Assembly (NCBI RefSeq): GCF_900114215.1
Contig: NZ_FOSG01000018.1
Span: 1-64,000 of the forward strand
DNA: 64,000 nt
Reading direction: 5' to 3'
Source: Streptomyces mangrovi
GTDB lineage: Bacteria; Actinomycetota; Actinomycetes; Streptomycetales; Streptomycetaceae
Every line of letters begins with the position of its first letter. Within the stretch, counting starts at the first letter, position 1. The notes below the pieces were generated by a model, which did no database searches, had not been told where the DNA came from, and worked only from the letters and a program-made list of their open reading frames with translations. Position numbers and translations under genes: made by a program. Shown in pieces: positions 16,994-26,981 of this stretch.

Positions 16994-17683
16994 ATGCGGC
17001 TTCTCTCCGTGAACCTCGCCCGCCCCCGGTCCGTCGGCTACACCAACGCCCCGGGCGGTCTCACCGGCATCGACAAGCGCCCGGCCGACGGCCCGGTCGC
17101 CGTGGCCGCCCCCGGCTCCGGCGGCGGCAGCGGACTGGCCGGGGACGTCATCGGCGACCCGGTCTTCCACGGCGGCGACGACCAGGCGGTGTACGCCTTC
17201 GCCCGGGAGGACCTGGACCGCTGGGAGGAGGTCCTCGGCCGCGAACTGCCGGACGGGGTCTTCGGCGAGAACCTCACCACCGTCGGCGCCGACGTGAACG
17301 GGGCGCTGATCGGCGAGCGCTGGCGGATCGGGCCGGACGCGGTGCTGGAGGTCTCCTGCGCCCGCACCCCCTGCCGCACCTTCGCCGCCCGGCTGGGGGA
17401 GGCGGGGATCCTGCCGTCGGAGCGGGGAGCGGGATGGATGAGGACGTTCACCCGGGCCGCCGCGCCCGGGGCGTACCTGCGGGTGGCCGAGCCCGGTGAG
17501 ATCCGCGCCGGGGACCGGATCGAGGTCCTGCACCGGCCCGGCCACGGGGTGACCGTCTCCCTCCTCTTCCGTGCCCTGACCACCGAGCGGGCGCTGCTCC
17601 CCCGTGTACTGGCCGCCGGTGACGCGCTGGCCGCCGCCGCGCGGGAGGAGGCGCTGGAGTACACCGCGAAGTACGCCTCCTGA
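16994..17683 (+). CDS. MOSC domain-containing protein (YiiM-like)
   Basis: A 229-residue MOSC protein. Typical stretches are VFHGGDDQAVYAFAREDL (about 57-74), GVFGENLTT (88-96) and a cysteine-containing core CARTPCRTFAARLG. MOSC domains bind the molybdenum cofactor or carry sulfur for it; stand-alone YiiM proteins reduce N-hydroxylated substrates with molybdenum. The reaction here is not certain. It is divergent from a LysR regulator and 47 bp upstream of an SDR gene. Confidence 0.9.
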   Translation: MRLLSVNLARPRSVGYTNAPGGLTGIDKRPADGPVAVAAPGSGGGSGLAGDVIGDPVFHGGDDQAVYAFAREDLDRWEEVLGRELPDGVFGENLTTVGADVNGALIGERWRIGPDAVLEVSCARTPCRTFAARLGEAGILPSERGAGWMRTFTRAAAPGAYLRVAEPGEIRAGDRIEVLHRPGHGVTVSLLFRALTTERALLPRVLAAGDALAAAAREEALEYTAKYAS

Positions 17684-17718
17684 CGCATCCGGAACGCGGT
17701 CCGCCGGCCCCGGCCGGA

Positions 17719-17724
17719 TAGCGT
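17719..17724 (+). promoter_or_regulatory. Candidate -10 hexamer (leaderless) for the SDR gene
   Basis: TAGCGT ends six bases before the ATG, with no ribosome binding site. It suggests the SDR has its own leaderless promoter as well as possible read-through from the MOSC gene. Confidence 0.45.
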
Positions 17725-17730
17725 GCCCGT

Positions 17731-18501
17731 ATGACGACTGCACTGATCACAGGGGCCACGGCCGGTATCGGCGCCGCCTTCGCCCGGCGGCTGGCACGCG
17801 ACGGGCACAACGTGGTGCTGGTCGCCCGGGACACCGAGCGGCTGCGGCGGCACGCCACCGAACTGCACGACCGGCACGGCGTCGAGGCGTCCATAATCAC
17901 CGCCGACCTGGCCACCGACGAGGGCATCGCGGCGGTCGAGGAGCGGCTCGGCGACCGGAAGCACCCGGTGGACCTGCTGGTCAACAACGCCGGATTCGGC
18001 AACAGGGGCCGCTATCTGGAGGTGCCGGTGGCGGACGAGCTGCGGATGCTCAAGGTGCACTGCGAGGCCGTGCTGCGGCTGACCTCGGCCGCCGCCGGGA
18101 GCATGCGCGAGCGGGGCCGCGGCGGCGTCGTCAACGTGGCCTCGGTGGCGGCCTTCGTGCCGCGCGGCACCTACGGCGCGTCCAAGGCGTGGGTCGTGCA
18201 GTTCACCCAGGGCGCGGCGCGGGACCTGGGGCCGTCGGGGGTGCGGCTGATGGCGCTGTGCCCGGGTTTCGTGCGCACCGAGTTCCACCGGCGCGCGGGG
18301 ATGTCGGCACAGAGCGTGCCGGGCTGGATGTGGCTGAACGCCGACCGGGTGGTGGACGCGGCCCTGGAGGACCTGGCCAGGGGGAAGACGCTGTCCGTCC
18401 CGGACCCGCGCTACAAGGCGCTGCTGGGTCTGGCCCGGCTGGCGCCGCGCGGTCTGGTCTCGCGCGCCTCCTCCACCACCGGGCGCTTCAGCCCGAGGTG
18501 A
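17731..18501 (+). CDS. Short-chain dehydrogenase/reductase (SDR)
   Basis: A 256-residue classical SDR. The NAD(P)-binding TGATAGIGAAFARRLARDG (6-24), structural NNAG, catalytic Ser in NVASVAAFV and the YGASK catalytic Tyr/Lys pair are all intact. The Arg in LVARD after the second strand favours NADPH. The substrate cannot be read from sequence. It follows the MOSC gene and ends before a bidirectional terminator shared with groEL. Confidence 0.9.
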   Translation: MTTALITGATAGIGAAFARRLARDGHNVVLVARDTERLRRHATELHDRHGVEASIITADLATDEGIAAVEERLGDRKHPVDLLVNNAGFGNRGRYLEVPVADELRMLKVHCEAVLRLTSAAAGSMRERGRGGVVNVASVAAFVPRGTYGASKAWVVQFTQGAARDLGPSGVRLMALCPGFVRTEFHRRAGMSAQSVPGWMWLNADRVVDAALEDLARGKTLSVPDPRYKALLGLARLAPRGLVSRASSTTGRFSPR

Positions 18502-18577
18502 GGAACGCACCGCCGCTCTTACGGCCGGCCCGACCCCGTCCCGCGATACGACCCCGTCCCGCGACGCGATACGACAC

Positions 18578-18619
18578 GACGAGGCCCGGCCCCTGTGTGC
18601 CGGGGGACCGGGCCTCGTC
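18578..18619. terminator. Bidirectional terminator between the SDR and groEL genes
   Basis: A perfect 12-bp stem, GACGAGGCCCGG (18578-18589) with CCGGGCCTCGTC (18608-18619), spans an 18-nt loop that can pair further inside. It lies between convergent genes. Confidence 0.8.
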
Positions 18620-18650
18620 GCAACGGCGGGCGTACCGCGTGAGCCGTGCC

Positions 18651-20276
<1,626 letters not shown>

Positions 20277-20382
20277 GGTTGCTTGGGTCCTCTCGGAGTC
20301 CTCGTCAAAGGAACCGCGCCCCGGCCCCGGACGTCTCGGACGCGGGTACCAGGGCGCGGATCACAGGCAGTCTTCGCGGTGC

Positions 20383-20694
20383 TTACTTCTCGATGATCGC
20401 GAGAACGTCGCGCGCCGAGAGGACGAGGTACTCCTCGTTGTTGTACTTCACCTCGGTGCCGCCGTACTTGCTGTACAGCACGGTGTCGCCGACCTTGACG
20501 TCGAGCGGCAGGCGGTTGCCGTCCTCGAAGCGGCCCGGACCGACGGCGAGGACGGTGCCCTCCTGGGGCTTCTCCTTCGCGGTGTCCGGGATGACCAGGC
20601 CGGAAGCCGTGGTCTGCTCGGCGTCGAGCGGCTGGACCACGATGCGGTCCTCGAGCGGCTTGATGGCAACCTTGGAGCTGGTGGCGGTCGTCAC
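20383..20694 (-). CDS. groES: Co-chaperonin GroES
   Basis: A 103-residue GroES with the N-terminal strand VAIKPLEDRIVV, the mobile-loop region EQTTASGLVIPDTAKEKPQ and the YSKYGGTEVKYN segment. It caps the GroEL ring. The start is a GTG with GGGGGAGGT a few bases upstream; the frame stays open further back, but that DNA holds the CIRCE elements. It is the first gene of groES-groEL1. Confidence 0.97.
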   Translation of the reverse strand: MTTATSSKVAIKPLEDRIVVQPLDAEQTTASGLVIPDTAKEKPQEGTVLAVGPGRFEDGNRLPLDVKVGDTVLYSKYGGTEVKYNNEEYLVLSARDVLAIIEK

Positions 20695-20796
20695 GATCCG
20701 ACCTCCCCCTTCGGAGATCTCGGCGGGGTTTGGATGTCTGGGGTGGCGACCTGGTAGATCCGTCGTCGCGGGTGCCGGATCTGCCCGTCGCTTGAG

Positions 20797-20823
20797 TTGG
20801 CACTCTCCATGGGGGAGTGCCAA
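20797..20823. promoter_or_regulatory. CIRCE operator 1 (HrcA site)
   Basis: TTGGCACTC, nine bases, then GAGTGCCAA is a perfect 9-9-9 dyad, differing from the CIRCE consensus TTAGCACTC-N9-GAGTGCTAA at one position per arm. It overlaps the expected groES transcription start. Confidence 0.93.
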
Positions 20824-20828
20824 TGCTG

Positions 20829-20857
20829 AGACTATGACGGCGTTAGCACTCAGTCAA
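20829..20857 (-). promoter_or_regulatory. groES-groEL promoter
   Basis: On the minus strand TTGACT (20857-20852), 17 bases and TAGTCT (20834-20829) fit an HrdB-type promoter. The -35 lies in the spacer of CIRCE 2, and the -10 lies between the two operators. Confidence 0.7.
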
Positions 20858-20869
20858 CTGGAGTGCCAA
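20843..20869. promoter_or_regulatory. CIRCE operator 2 (HrcA site)
   Basis: TTAGCACTC, nine bases, GAGTGCCAA matches CIRCE with one arm perfect and the other one base off. Its spacer contains the groES -35. Confidence 0.93.
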
Positions 20870-20952
20870 CGCACGGCGCGTTGCGCGCCGATGCGCCGGT
20901 ACGCTGACCCCGTACCGCGTCACAGGTGCCCGCCCGTCAAGGAGTACCGCCG

Positions 20953-21531
20953 ATGACCGCAGAGCCCCTGCCCGACTGGTTCTACCCGCCGCCCGGCGGC
21001 TGGACCGCCGACGACCTGGACCGGCTGCCGCCGGACGCCCCGCGCTTCGAGCTGATCGACGGAGCCCTTGTGATGGTGTCCCCGCAGACCTCGTTCCACG
21101 GCCAGGTGATGCGGCGGCTGTCCAATGCCGTAGAACTCGCGGTACCCCACGACCTGTGGGTCGAGTTCGAGATGACGATCAGACTGGGGAAGCGCCAGCG
21201 CCCGGAGCCTGACATCCTCGTCGTCAGCGGTCCGCCACATGACGAACGCACCGCCTACCTCCCCGAGGAGGTCGTGCTCGTCGTCGAGATCGTCTCCGAG
21301 GAGTCGGCTGTGCGCGACCGCGAGACCAAACCGCTGAAGTACGCCCAGGCCGGTATCCGCCACTTCTGGCGAGTGGAGAAGGAGGACCGCAAGCCAGTCG
21401 TGCACGTCTACGAGCTGGACGACACCACCGGCACATACGTCCCCACCGGAATTCACCGCGACAAGCTCGTCGTACCGGTGCCCTTCCCCATGGACATCGA
21501 CCTGACCGCGTTGTACCGCGCGCCGCGGTGA
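20953..21531 (+). CDS. Uma2 family (DUF820) nuclease-fold protein
   Basis: A 192-residue protein of the Uma2 family, which has a PD-(D/E)XK endonuclease fold. Candidate metal and catalytic residues are Glu33 (RFELIDG), Asp87 (PEPDILV), Glu112 (VVEIVS) and Lys126 in RETKPLKYAQAGIRHFW. Cellular roles of Uma2 proteins are unknown; they are abundant in Streptomyces and cyanobacteria. The ATG was chosen because AAGGAG sits eight bases upstream. A second, divergent Uma2 copy lies 1.3 kb downstream past a methyltransferase. Confidence 0.88.
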   Translation: MTAEPLPDWFYPPPGGWTADDLDRLPPDAPRFELIDGALVMVSPQTSFHGQVMRRLSNAVELAVPHDLWVEFEMTIRLGKRQRPEPDILVVSGPPHDERTAYLPEEVVLVVEIVSEESAVRDRETKPLKYAQAGIRHFWRVEKEDRKPVVHVYELDDTTGTYVPTGIHRDKLVVPVPFPMDIDLTALYRAPR

Positions 21532-21543
21532 CGGGCCGGTGAG

Positions 21544-22755
21544 GTGAGCACCAACCCGGCCGCCGGCGATCCCCTCTCCGTCTTCCGCCGCCTGCTGACC
21601 GACGAGGGGCAGGCGCTGCTGGCGAAGCTGCGGTCCTACGACCCCGGGCGGGAGCTGGCCGTCGCCACCCGGCTGCGCCGCGACCATCCGGCCGAGCTGG
21701 TCTCGGCGGCCATCGCCCAGGCCCGGCTGCGGCAGCGGGCGGCGGCGAAGTTCGGGGCCGGGGACGCGGCGCGGATGTACTTCACCCCCGACGGCGTGGA
21801 GCAGGCCACCCGCGCGAGCGTGGCCGCGTACCGCGCCGGCCGCTTCGCCGCCCTCGGCGTGCGGTCCCTGGCCGACCTGTGCTGCGGCAACGGCGGCGAC
21901 GCCATCGCGCTGGCCCGCGCCGGGATCGAGGTCCTGGCCGTCGACCGCTCCCCGCTGGCCTGCGCGGTCGCCCGCGCCAACGCCGGGGCGCTGGGCCTGT
22001 CCGACCTGATCGAGGTGCGCTGCGCGGACGTGACGGAGGTGGACGCGTCCGGCTTCGACGCCGTCTTCGCCGATCCGGCCCGCCGCGGCGGACGCGGCGG
22101 GCGCGGCCGGATCTTCGACCCCGAGGCGTACTCGCCGCCGCTGTCCTGGGCGGTGGAGGCCGCCCGGCGCGCCCCGCTCGCCGCGCTGAAGGTGGCCCCC
22201 GGCATCCCGCACGAGGCGGTACCGCAGGACGCGGCGGCGCAGTGGATCTCCGACGGCGGGGACGTGAAGGAGGCCGTGCTGTGGTTCGGGGCCGCCTCGC
22301 GCGGGGCGCCCCGGGTGCGCGCCACCCTGCTGCCCGGCCCCCGCACCCTGGACTCCGCCGGCCTGCCGGATCCGCCCTGCGGCCCCGTCGGCCGCTGTCT
22401 GTACGAGCCGGACGGCGCGGTGATCCGCGCGCACCTGGTCGCGGAGGTGGCCGAGCGGGTCGGCGGGCGCCTGATCGACCCGACCATCGCCTACGTCACC
22501 TCCGACGAGTACCGCCCGACGCCGTACGCGACCGCGTACGAGATCACCGACACCCTCCCCTTCAACGTCAAGCGGCTGAAGGCGCTGCTGCGCGAGCGCG
22601 GCGTCGGGACGCTGACGGTCAAGAAGCGCGGCTCGGCGGTCGAACCGGAGGAGTTGCGCCGGAAGGTGAAGCCGTCCGGCCCGGAGTCGGCCACGGTCTT
22701 CCTCACCCGCGTCGCGGGCGCCCCGACGATGCTCCTGGGCCACCCGCTCCGCTGA
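21544..22755 (+). CDS. THUMP-like domain SAM-dependent methyltransferase
   Basis: A 403-residue class I methyltransferase. Motif I is DLCCGNGGDAIAL (111-123), the acidic motif II is in VLAVDRSP, and DPAR (177-180) stands at the catalytic-loop position. The C-terminal part (about 320-400, YEITDTLPFNVKRLKALLRE) resembles the THUMP-like domain of RNA-binding proteins, so a tRNA or rRNA substrate is likely but not shown. It starts with a GTG 12 bases after the Uma2 stop, so the two are probably co-transcribed. Confidence 0.87.
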   Translation: MSTNPAAGDPLSVFRRLLTDEGQALLAKLRSYDPGRELAVATRLRRDHPAELVSAAIAQARLRQRAAAKFGAGDAARMYFTPDGVEQATRASVAAYRAGRFAALGVRSLADLCCGNGGDAIALARAGIEVLAVDRSPLACAVARANAGALGLSDLIEVRCADVTEVDASGFDAVFADPARRGGRGGRGRIFDPEAYSPPLSWAVEAARRAPLAALKVAPGIPHEAVPQDAAAQWISDGGDVKEAVLWFGAASRGAPRVRATLLPGPRTLDSAGLPDPPCGPVGRCLYEPDGAVIRAHLVAEVAERVGGRLIDPTIAYVTSDEYRPTPYATAYEITDTLPFNVKRLKALLRERGVGTLTVKKRGSAVEPEELRRKVKPSGPESATVFLTRVAGAPTMLLGHPLR

Positions 22756-22879
22756 CGAGGACACCCGTACGGGTGATGGTCACGCGTTCCGCTCCGAGCG
22801 CCGCACGGGCCGGCGAACAATCGCTCGCGGGGCACCCGGTGCGGCGTAGCCTGACATCAGCGAAACGGGGAGGACAGCC

Positions 22880-23494
22880 ATGGCCGCCGATCCCATCACC
22901 GAGCCGATGAACGAGCCGCAGGACCCCATCGATCTGCTGATCGCGTTCGAAAAGGCCGCAGACGCGCCGATTCGGGCCGAGTACGTCGAGGGGACGATGA
23001 TCGTGGCGCCGCAGCCCGACGACCACCACAACGATGCCGCGACCGAGTTCTACTTCCAGCTACGCTCGGCCGGTTTTCGGCTGGCCGGCATCGGAAGCGG
23101 ATACCGCCTGGCTCTGCAAGGGGAGACGCGCTCCCTCCTGATCCCGGACTTCTACGTGAGGCATCGGAAGCCCACCGAACTCGACGAGGCGTACCGCAGG
23201 GCGCACCGGGGCTGGTACTCCATCGAACTGCTCGCGCTGGCCGGGGAGATCACCTCCACCAACCACGAGACCGATACCGGACCGAAGTACCGCGGCTACG
23301 CCGCGGCCGGCGTTCCCGTCTACGTGCTCGTCCACCGGCAGGAGAAGAAGGCGTACGCCTTCTCCGACCCGGTGCGGGAGGAGGACCCGGCCGAGGCCCA
23401 CTACGCGACACGGGTCGAGGTGGACCTCGGCCGCCCCCTCCCCCTGCCCGGCCCCTACCCGGCGCTGGACACCGCCCCGTTGCTGGAGGGCTGA
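22880..23494 (+). CDS. Uma2 family (DUF820) nuclease-fold protein, second copy
   Basis: A 204-residue Uma2-like protein, clearly different from the first. Candidate catalytic residues are Glu34 (AEYVEGTM), Asp90 (LLIPDFYV), Glu116 (YSIELL) and Lys136 in GPKYRGYAAAGVPVYVL. GGGGAGGA precedes the ATG closely. A TAGCCT hexamer at 22849-22854 suggests its own promoter. Role unknown. It ends 14 bp from the convergent small gene downstream of tsaD. Confidence 0.85.
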   Translation: MAADPITEPMNEPQDPIDLLIAFEKAADAPIRAEYVEGTMIVAPQPDDHHNDAATEFYFQLRSAGFRLAGIGSGYRLALQGETRSLLIPDFYVRHRKPTELDEAYRRAHRGWYSIELLALAGEITSTNHETDTGPKYRGYAAAGVPVYVLVHRQEKKAYAFSDPVREEDPAEAHYATRVEVDLGRPLPLPGPYPALDTAPLLEG

Positions 23495-23508
23495 GGCCCC
23501 GCGACCGG

Positions 23509-23772
23509 TCAGGGCACGTCGGCGTCCGCGCTCTCGAAGCGCCAGCGGTGGACCGGGCGGTGGAGCAACTCCTGTGGTGGTGAGGGCAGTTCGGGGAGTT
23601 CGGCCTCGTAGGGGGCGTCCCACCAGGTGATGACCAGGACGCGGTCGGCCGGGGCGGTGAAGGTCTCGCGGCGCGGGGGCGCGGGGTCGAGCGCCTGGCC
23701 TCGGGCCCACTCCAGCAGCTCGGCGCCGCGGCCGTCCGCCGCGCGGGCCTCCCACATCAGGGCGACGGTCAT
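23509..23772 (-). CDS. Small hypothetical protein translationally coupled to tsaD
   Basis: An 87-residue protein that I do not recognise with certainty. The start (MTVALMWEARAADGRGAELL) and the later VLVITWWD resemble small ferredoxin-like / antibiotic-monooxygenase-fold proteins, but no catalytic residue is clear. The ATG overlaps the tsaD stop as ATGA, so it is coupled to tsaD and ends the tsaB-rimI-tsaD operon. Confidence 0.75.
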   Translation of the reverse strand: MTVALMWEARAADGRGAELLEWARGQALDPAPPRRETFTAPADRVLVITWWDAPYEAELPELPSPPQELLHRPVHRWRFESADADVP

Positions 23773-24902
23773 GAGTAGAGGTTCTCCGCGCTCGTCTCGT
23801 GTACGTGGTCGTGACTGTGGCCGTGCGTGTGCCCGTGCCCGGACGCGCCGCTGTGCGAGACGCCCGGGACGTGCGGTTCGGTGACCGGCAGGGAGGAGTC
23901 GGCCGACAGGTCCCAGTCGGAGGGGGCCCGGTCGCGGGCGACCATCTCGGCGCCCAGGGCCGCGACCATCGCGCCGTTGTCGGTGCACAGCTTCGGACGC
24001 GGCACCCGCAGGGTGATCCCGGCCGCCTCGCAGCGCGCCCGGGCCATCGCGCGCAGCCGCGAGTTCGCCGCGACGCCGCCGCCGATCATCAGGTGCTCCA
24101 CCCCCTCGTCCCGGCAGGCGCGCACCGCCTTGCGGGTCAGCACGTCGGTGACCGCCTCCTGGAAGGAGGCTGCGACATCGGCGACCGGCACCTCCTCGCC
24201 CGCGCTCCGCTTCGCCTCGATCCAGCGGGCGACGGCGGTCTTCAGGCCGGAGAAGGAGAAGTCGTAGGGCGCGTCGCGCGGGCCGGTCAGCCCGCGCGGG
24301 AAGGCGATGGCCTCCGGGTCGCCCTCGCGGGCGTAGCGGTCGATGACGGGTCCGCCGGGGAAGCCGAGGTTCAGCACCCGGGCGACCTTGTCGAACGCCT
24401 CGCCGGCCGCGTCGTCGATGGTGGCGCCCAGCGGGCGCACGTCGGAGGTGATGTCGGAGGACAGCAGGAGCGAGGAGTGGCCGCCGGAGACCAGCAGCGC
24501 CATGGTCGGCTCGGGCAGCGCGCCGTGTTCGAGCTGGTCGACGCAGATGTGCGAGGCGAGGTGGTTGACGCCGTACAGCGGCTTGCCCAGCGCGTACGCG
24601 TACGCCTTGGCCGCCGAGACGCCCACCAGCAGCGCGCCGGCCAGGCCGGGGCCGGCGGTGACGGCGACGCCGTCGAGGTCGCTCGCGGCGACGCCGGCGT
24701 CCTTCAGAGCGCGCTCGACGGTGGGGACCATCGCCTCCAGGTGGGCGCGGCTGGCGACCTCGGGCACCACGCCGCCGTACCGGGCGTGCTCGTCCACGCT
24801 GGAGGCCACCGCGTCGGCGAGCAGGGTGTGCCCGCGCACGATGCCCACGCCGGTCTCGTCGCAGGAGGTCTCGATGCCGAGGACCAGGGGTTCGTCAGCC
24901 AT
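23769..24902 (-). CDS. tsaD: tRNA N6-adenosine threonylcarbamoyltransferase TsaD
   Basis: A 377-residue Kae1/TsaD protein that transfers threonylcarbamoyl onto A37 of ANN-decoding tRNAs. Visible are the start GIETSCDETGVGIV, metal ligands His114 and His118 in NHLASH, the GGHSSLLL nucleotide loop and GGVAANSRLR. After the normal end it carries an extra tail with alternating His (GHGHTHGHSHDHVHE, then ENLYS), probably metal-binding. The start overlaps the rimI end by eight bases, and the stop overlaps the next gene. TsaB and TsaE, its partners, are also encoded here. Confidence 0.97.
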   Translation of the reverse strand: MADEPLVLGIETSCDETGVGIVRGHTLLADAVASSVDEHARYGGVVPEVASRAHLEAMVPTVERALKDAGVAASDLDGVAVTAGPGLAGALLVGVSAAKAYAYALGKPLYGVNHLASHICVDQLEHGALPEPTMALLVSGGHSSLLLSSDITSDVRPLGATIDDAAGEAFDKVARVLNLGFPGGPVIDRYAREGDPEAIAFPRGLTGPRDAPYDFSFSGLKTAVARWIEAKRSAGEEVPVADVAASFQEAVTDVLTRKAVRACRDEGVEHLMIGGGVAANSRLRAMARARCEAAGITLRVPRPKLCTDNGAMVAALGAEMVARDRAPSDWDLSADSSLPVTEPHVPGVSHSGASGHGHTHGHSHDHVHETSAENLYS

Positions 24903-25500
24903 GGGTCGTCGTTCCTTGGTGTTCCGTTGCGGGGTCGGGTGCGGTGTCCGGCACTGGGCCCGGCGCGGTGTGGGGCGCGTGGCCGGTGTCCGGCGCGTGG
25001 CCGGCCGGGCGGCGCATCACGAGGGCGTCCACGTTCCCGGGCTGGTAGTAGCCGCGCCGCAGGCCGACGGTCTCGAAGCCGAAGCGCTCGTACAGGCGCC
25101 GGGCGCGGTCGTTGTCCACCCGGACCTCCAGCAGGACCTCGTGGCACTCGAAGTCGCCGGCGGCGGTGAGCAGCGCGGTGAGCAGCCGGGCGCCCAGTCC
25201 AGTGCCCCAGTGGTCGCGGGCGGCGGCGATGGTCTGGACGTCCCCGGTGCCGCCCGCGGCGGCGAGTCCGCCGTAGCCGGCGACGCGGCCCGCGCCGTCC
25301 TCGGCGACGAGGTAGCGGCGGGTGGCGTGCGGGCCGCGGGCGCGGGCGAGTTCGGACCAGAACAGGGCGGGCGACCAGGCGTCGTGGGGGAACAGCTCCC
25401 GTTCCAGCTCCAGCACCGGCTCGATGTCCCACCAGCGCATCTCGCGCAGGACGGGCCGGCCGGGGACCTGCCCGGCGGGCTGCTCGGGGGGCGCGGTCAC
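24895..25500 (-). CDS. rimI: Ribosomal protein S18-alanine N-acetyltransferase RimI
   Basis: A 201-residue GNAT protein in the usual tsaB-rimI-tsaD order. MRWWDIEPVLELERELFPHDAW is the typical N-terminal stretch, IAAARDHWGTGLGARLL the acetyl-CoA pyrophosphate loop and ARRLYERFGF the C-terminal motif. It should acetylate the N-terminal Ala of S18. After about residue 165 a Pro/Ala/Thr/His-rich tail of repeated APDT/APHT units follows, beyond the family fold. The GTG start overlaps the tsaB stop as GTGA. Confidence 0.92.
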   Translation of the reverse strand: MTAPPEQPAGQVPGRPVLREMRWWDIEPVLELERELFPHDAWSPALFWSELARARGPHATRRYLVAEDGAGRVAGYGGLAAAGGTGDVQTIAAARDHWGTGLGARLLTALLTAAGDFECHEVLLEVRVDNDRARRLYERFGFETVGLRRGYYQPGNVDALVMRRPAGHAPDTGHAPHTAPGPVPDTAPDPATEHQGTTTHG

Positions 25501-26204
25501 CGGGGCGTGACCACCTTGTAGTTGGCGGGCACCCTCGCGTCCGGGCGCCGCAGGTACAGCGGCAGCGGCGGCAGGAAGCCCCCGGCCTCCCCGTCCGCTT
25601 CCCCTCCGGCCTTCCCGTCGGGGCCGGCCGCGAGCCGCTCGGCGGCCAGCGCCGCCAGCGCGGCCGCCGAGACGTGCTCGGGCAGGTCCTCGCGTACGCC
25701 GGTGAAGGTGTCCGCGTACAACCGGGCCCCCATGCCCACCGCGGGGACGCCGGCGACCAGCTCGGCGATGTCGGCCGGGCGGTCCACGGCCGGGTCCCCG
25801 AGACGGGTGCGGGCGTCGGCGTAGCGCGCCCAGTACACCTCCTTGCGGCGGGCGTCGGTGGCGACGACGAAGGGGCCCTCCAGTCCGGCCTCCCCGGCGG
25901 CGTGGGCGATGCCGTCCAGCGTGCACAGGCCGTGCACGGGAATGCCGCGGGCGGCTCCGATGGTCGTCGCCGTCATCAGGCCGACCCGCAGGCCGGTGTA
26001 CGGGCCGGGGCCGACGCCGACGACGATGCCGGTCACGTCGCCGAGTGCGGCGCCGGTTTCGGCCAGGACGCGGTCGACGGCCGGGAGCAGCAGTTCGCCG
26101 TGGCGGCGGGCGTCCACCTCGTCGGCGGCTGCGAGGGTCCTCGTCCCGTCGTGCAGGGCGACGGTGACGGCGGGGGTTGCGGTATCCAGAGCGAGCAGGA
26201 GCAC
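25497..26204 (-). CDS. tsaB: tRNA threonylcarbamoyladenosine biosynthesis protein TsaB
   Basis: A 235-residue ASKHA-fold protein, the dimerisation partner and activator of TsaD. Typical segments are LLALDTATPAVTVAL (3-17), RHGELLLPAVDRVL and VVGVGPGPYTGLRVG. A Gly/Ala/Asp repeat-like linker lies before the final YLRRPDARVPANYK. The start is a GTG; TAGGCT six bases upstream and the lack of a ribosome binding site suggest a leaderless transcript. First gene of tsaB-rimI-tsaD-small gene. Confidence 0.95.
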   Translation of the reverse strand: MLLLALDTATPAVTVALHDGTRTLAAADEVDARRHGELLLPAVDRVLAETGAALGDVTGIVVGVGPGPYTGLRVGLMTATTIGAARGIPVHGLCTLDGIAHAAGEAGLEGPFVVATDARRKEVYWARYADARTRLGDPAVDRPADIAELVAGVPAVGMGARLYADTFTGVREDLPEHVSAAALAALAAERLAAGPDGKAGGEADGEAGGFLPPLPLYLRRPDARVPANYKVVTPR

Positions 26205-26210
26205 GCTCTC

Positions 26211-26216
26211 AGCCTA
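26211..26216 (-). promoter_or_regulatory. Candidate -10 hexamer (leaderless) for tsaB
   Basis: TAGGCT on the minus strand ends six bases before the GTG start of tsaB. Confidence 0.45.
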
Positions 26217-26372
26217 CGGCGCGCCGCGGGCCGCCGGTGCCCGCCCGCGGCACGGCGCCCACTACCGACTGCTACCGTCGGACTTACGATCACACCGGTC
26301 TTCCGGGGCTCCGACGGGGTTCCGGGTACGTACCGGCGGGGGAAGCGGCGAGTACCGGAGGCGGGCGAGACG

Positions 26373-26981
26373 GTGGCACGGAACAGCGCGGGTACGTTCG
26401 TGGCCGGGCTGACCGCGGCGGCGCTCGCCGTCGTCGGCTTCCTGGCCTACCAGGCGTCCGCCGCACAGGACCGGCACGGACCCGCCGGCGAACGCGGGGC
26501 CGCCGCGTCGGCCTCCCCCTCTCCCTCCCCCGGCGCCGCGCGGAAGGACGCCGGGGCCCGCGAGGACCGCGAGAAGTCCGGGGACCGCGAGGAGGTCGCG
26601 CTGCCGGCCGACTCCGGCACCGGCGAACGCGTCGTGTACTCCCTGCACGGCGACCGGGTCTGGCTGGTGGGCGCGAACGAGCAGGTCACCCGGACCTACC
26701 GCGTCGTTCCCGGTGCGGTGGACCCGCTGCCGGGCGAGTACACCGTGAGCGAGGGCGACCGCACCGAGCGCGTCACCGGATCCGACGGGGTACCCGTCGC
26801 CCATGTGGTGCTGTTCACGCAGGTGGAGGGTGTCGTGGTGGGCTTCAGCGCCGCCGTGGACGGCTCCCTGCCCGAGGGGCAGCCGAAGGAGGGCACGGGC
26901 GGCATCCGCTCCAGGGCCGCGGACGGCGAGGCGATGTGGCGGTTCGCCACGGCGGGCACGAAGGTCGTCGTCGTCCCCTGA
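26373..26981 (+). CDS. Membrane-anchored or secreted protein of unknown function
   Basis: A 202-residue protein with one N-terminal membrane segment (about 9-29, FVAGLTAAALAVVGFLAYQA), a Ser/Pro and Lys/Glu/Arg-rich linker and an exported domain from about residue 75. The domain (VVYSLHGDRVWLVGANEQVT and after) recalls the first strands of an L,D-transpeptidase, but the catalytic Cys/His motif is absent. It starts with a GTG and has no strong ribosome binding site. It is divergent from tsaB and followed by another membrane protein gene on the same strand. Function unknown. Confidence 0.75.
   Translation: MARNSAGTFVAGLTAAALAVVGFLAYQASAAQDRHGPAGERGAAASASPSPSPGAARKDAGAREDREKSGDREEVALPADSGTGERVVYSLHGDRVWLVGANEQVTRTYRVVPGAVDPLPGEYTVSEGDRTERVTGSDGVPVAHVVLFTQVEGVVVGFSAAVDGSLPEGQPKEGTGGIRSRAADGEAMWRFATAGTKVVVVP

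Noticed and set aside
23509..23772. Naming the small tsaD-coupled gene as an antibiotic biosynthesis monooxygenase
   Set aside because: Only a loose strand pattern supports it, with no catalytic residue identified; left as hypothetical.
25674..26372. Longer in-frame extension of the 26.4-kb exported protein
   Set aside because: It runs antisense through tsaB and reads as shadow sequence; the membrane segment and GTG at 26373 give a sensible start.
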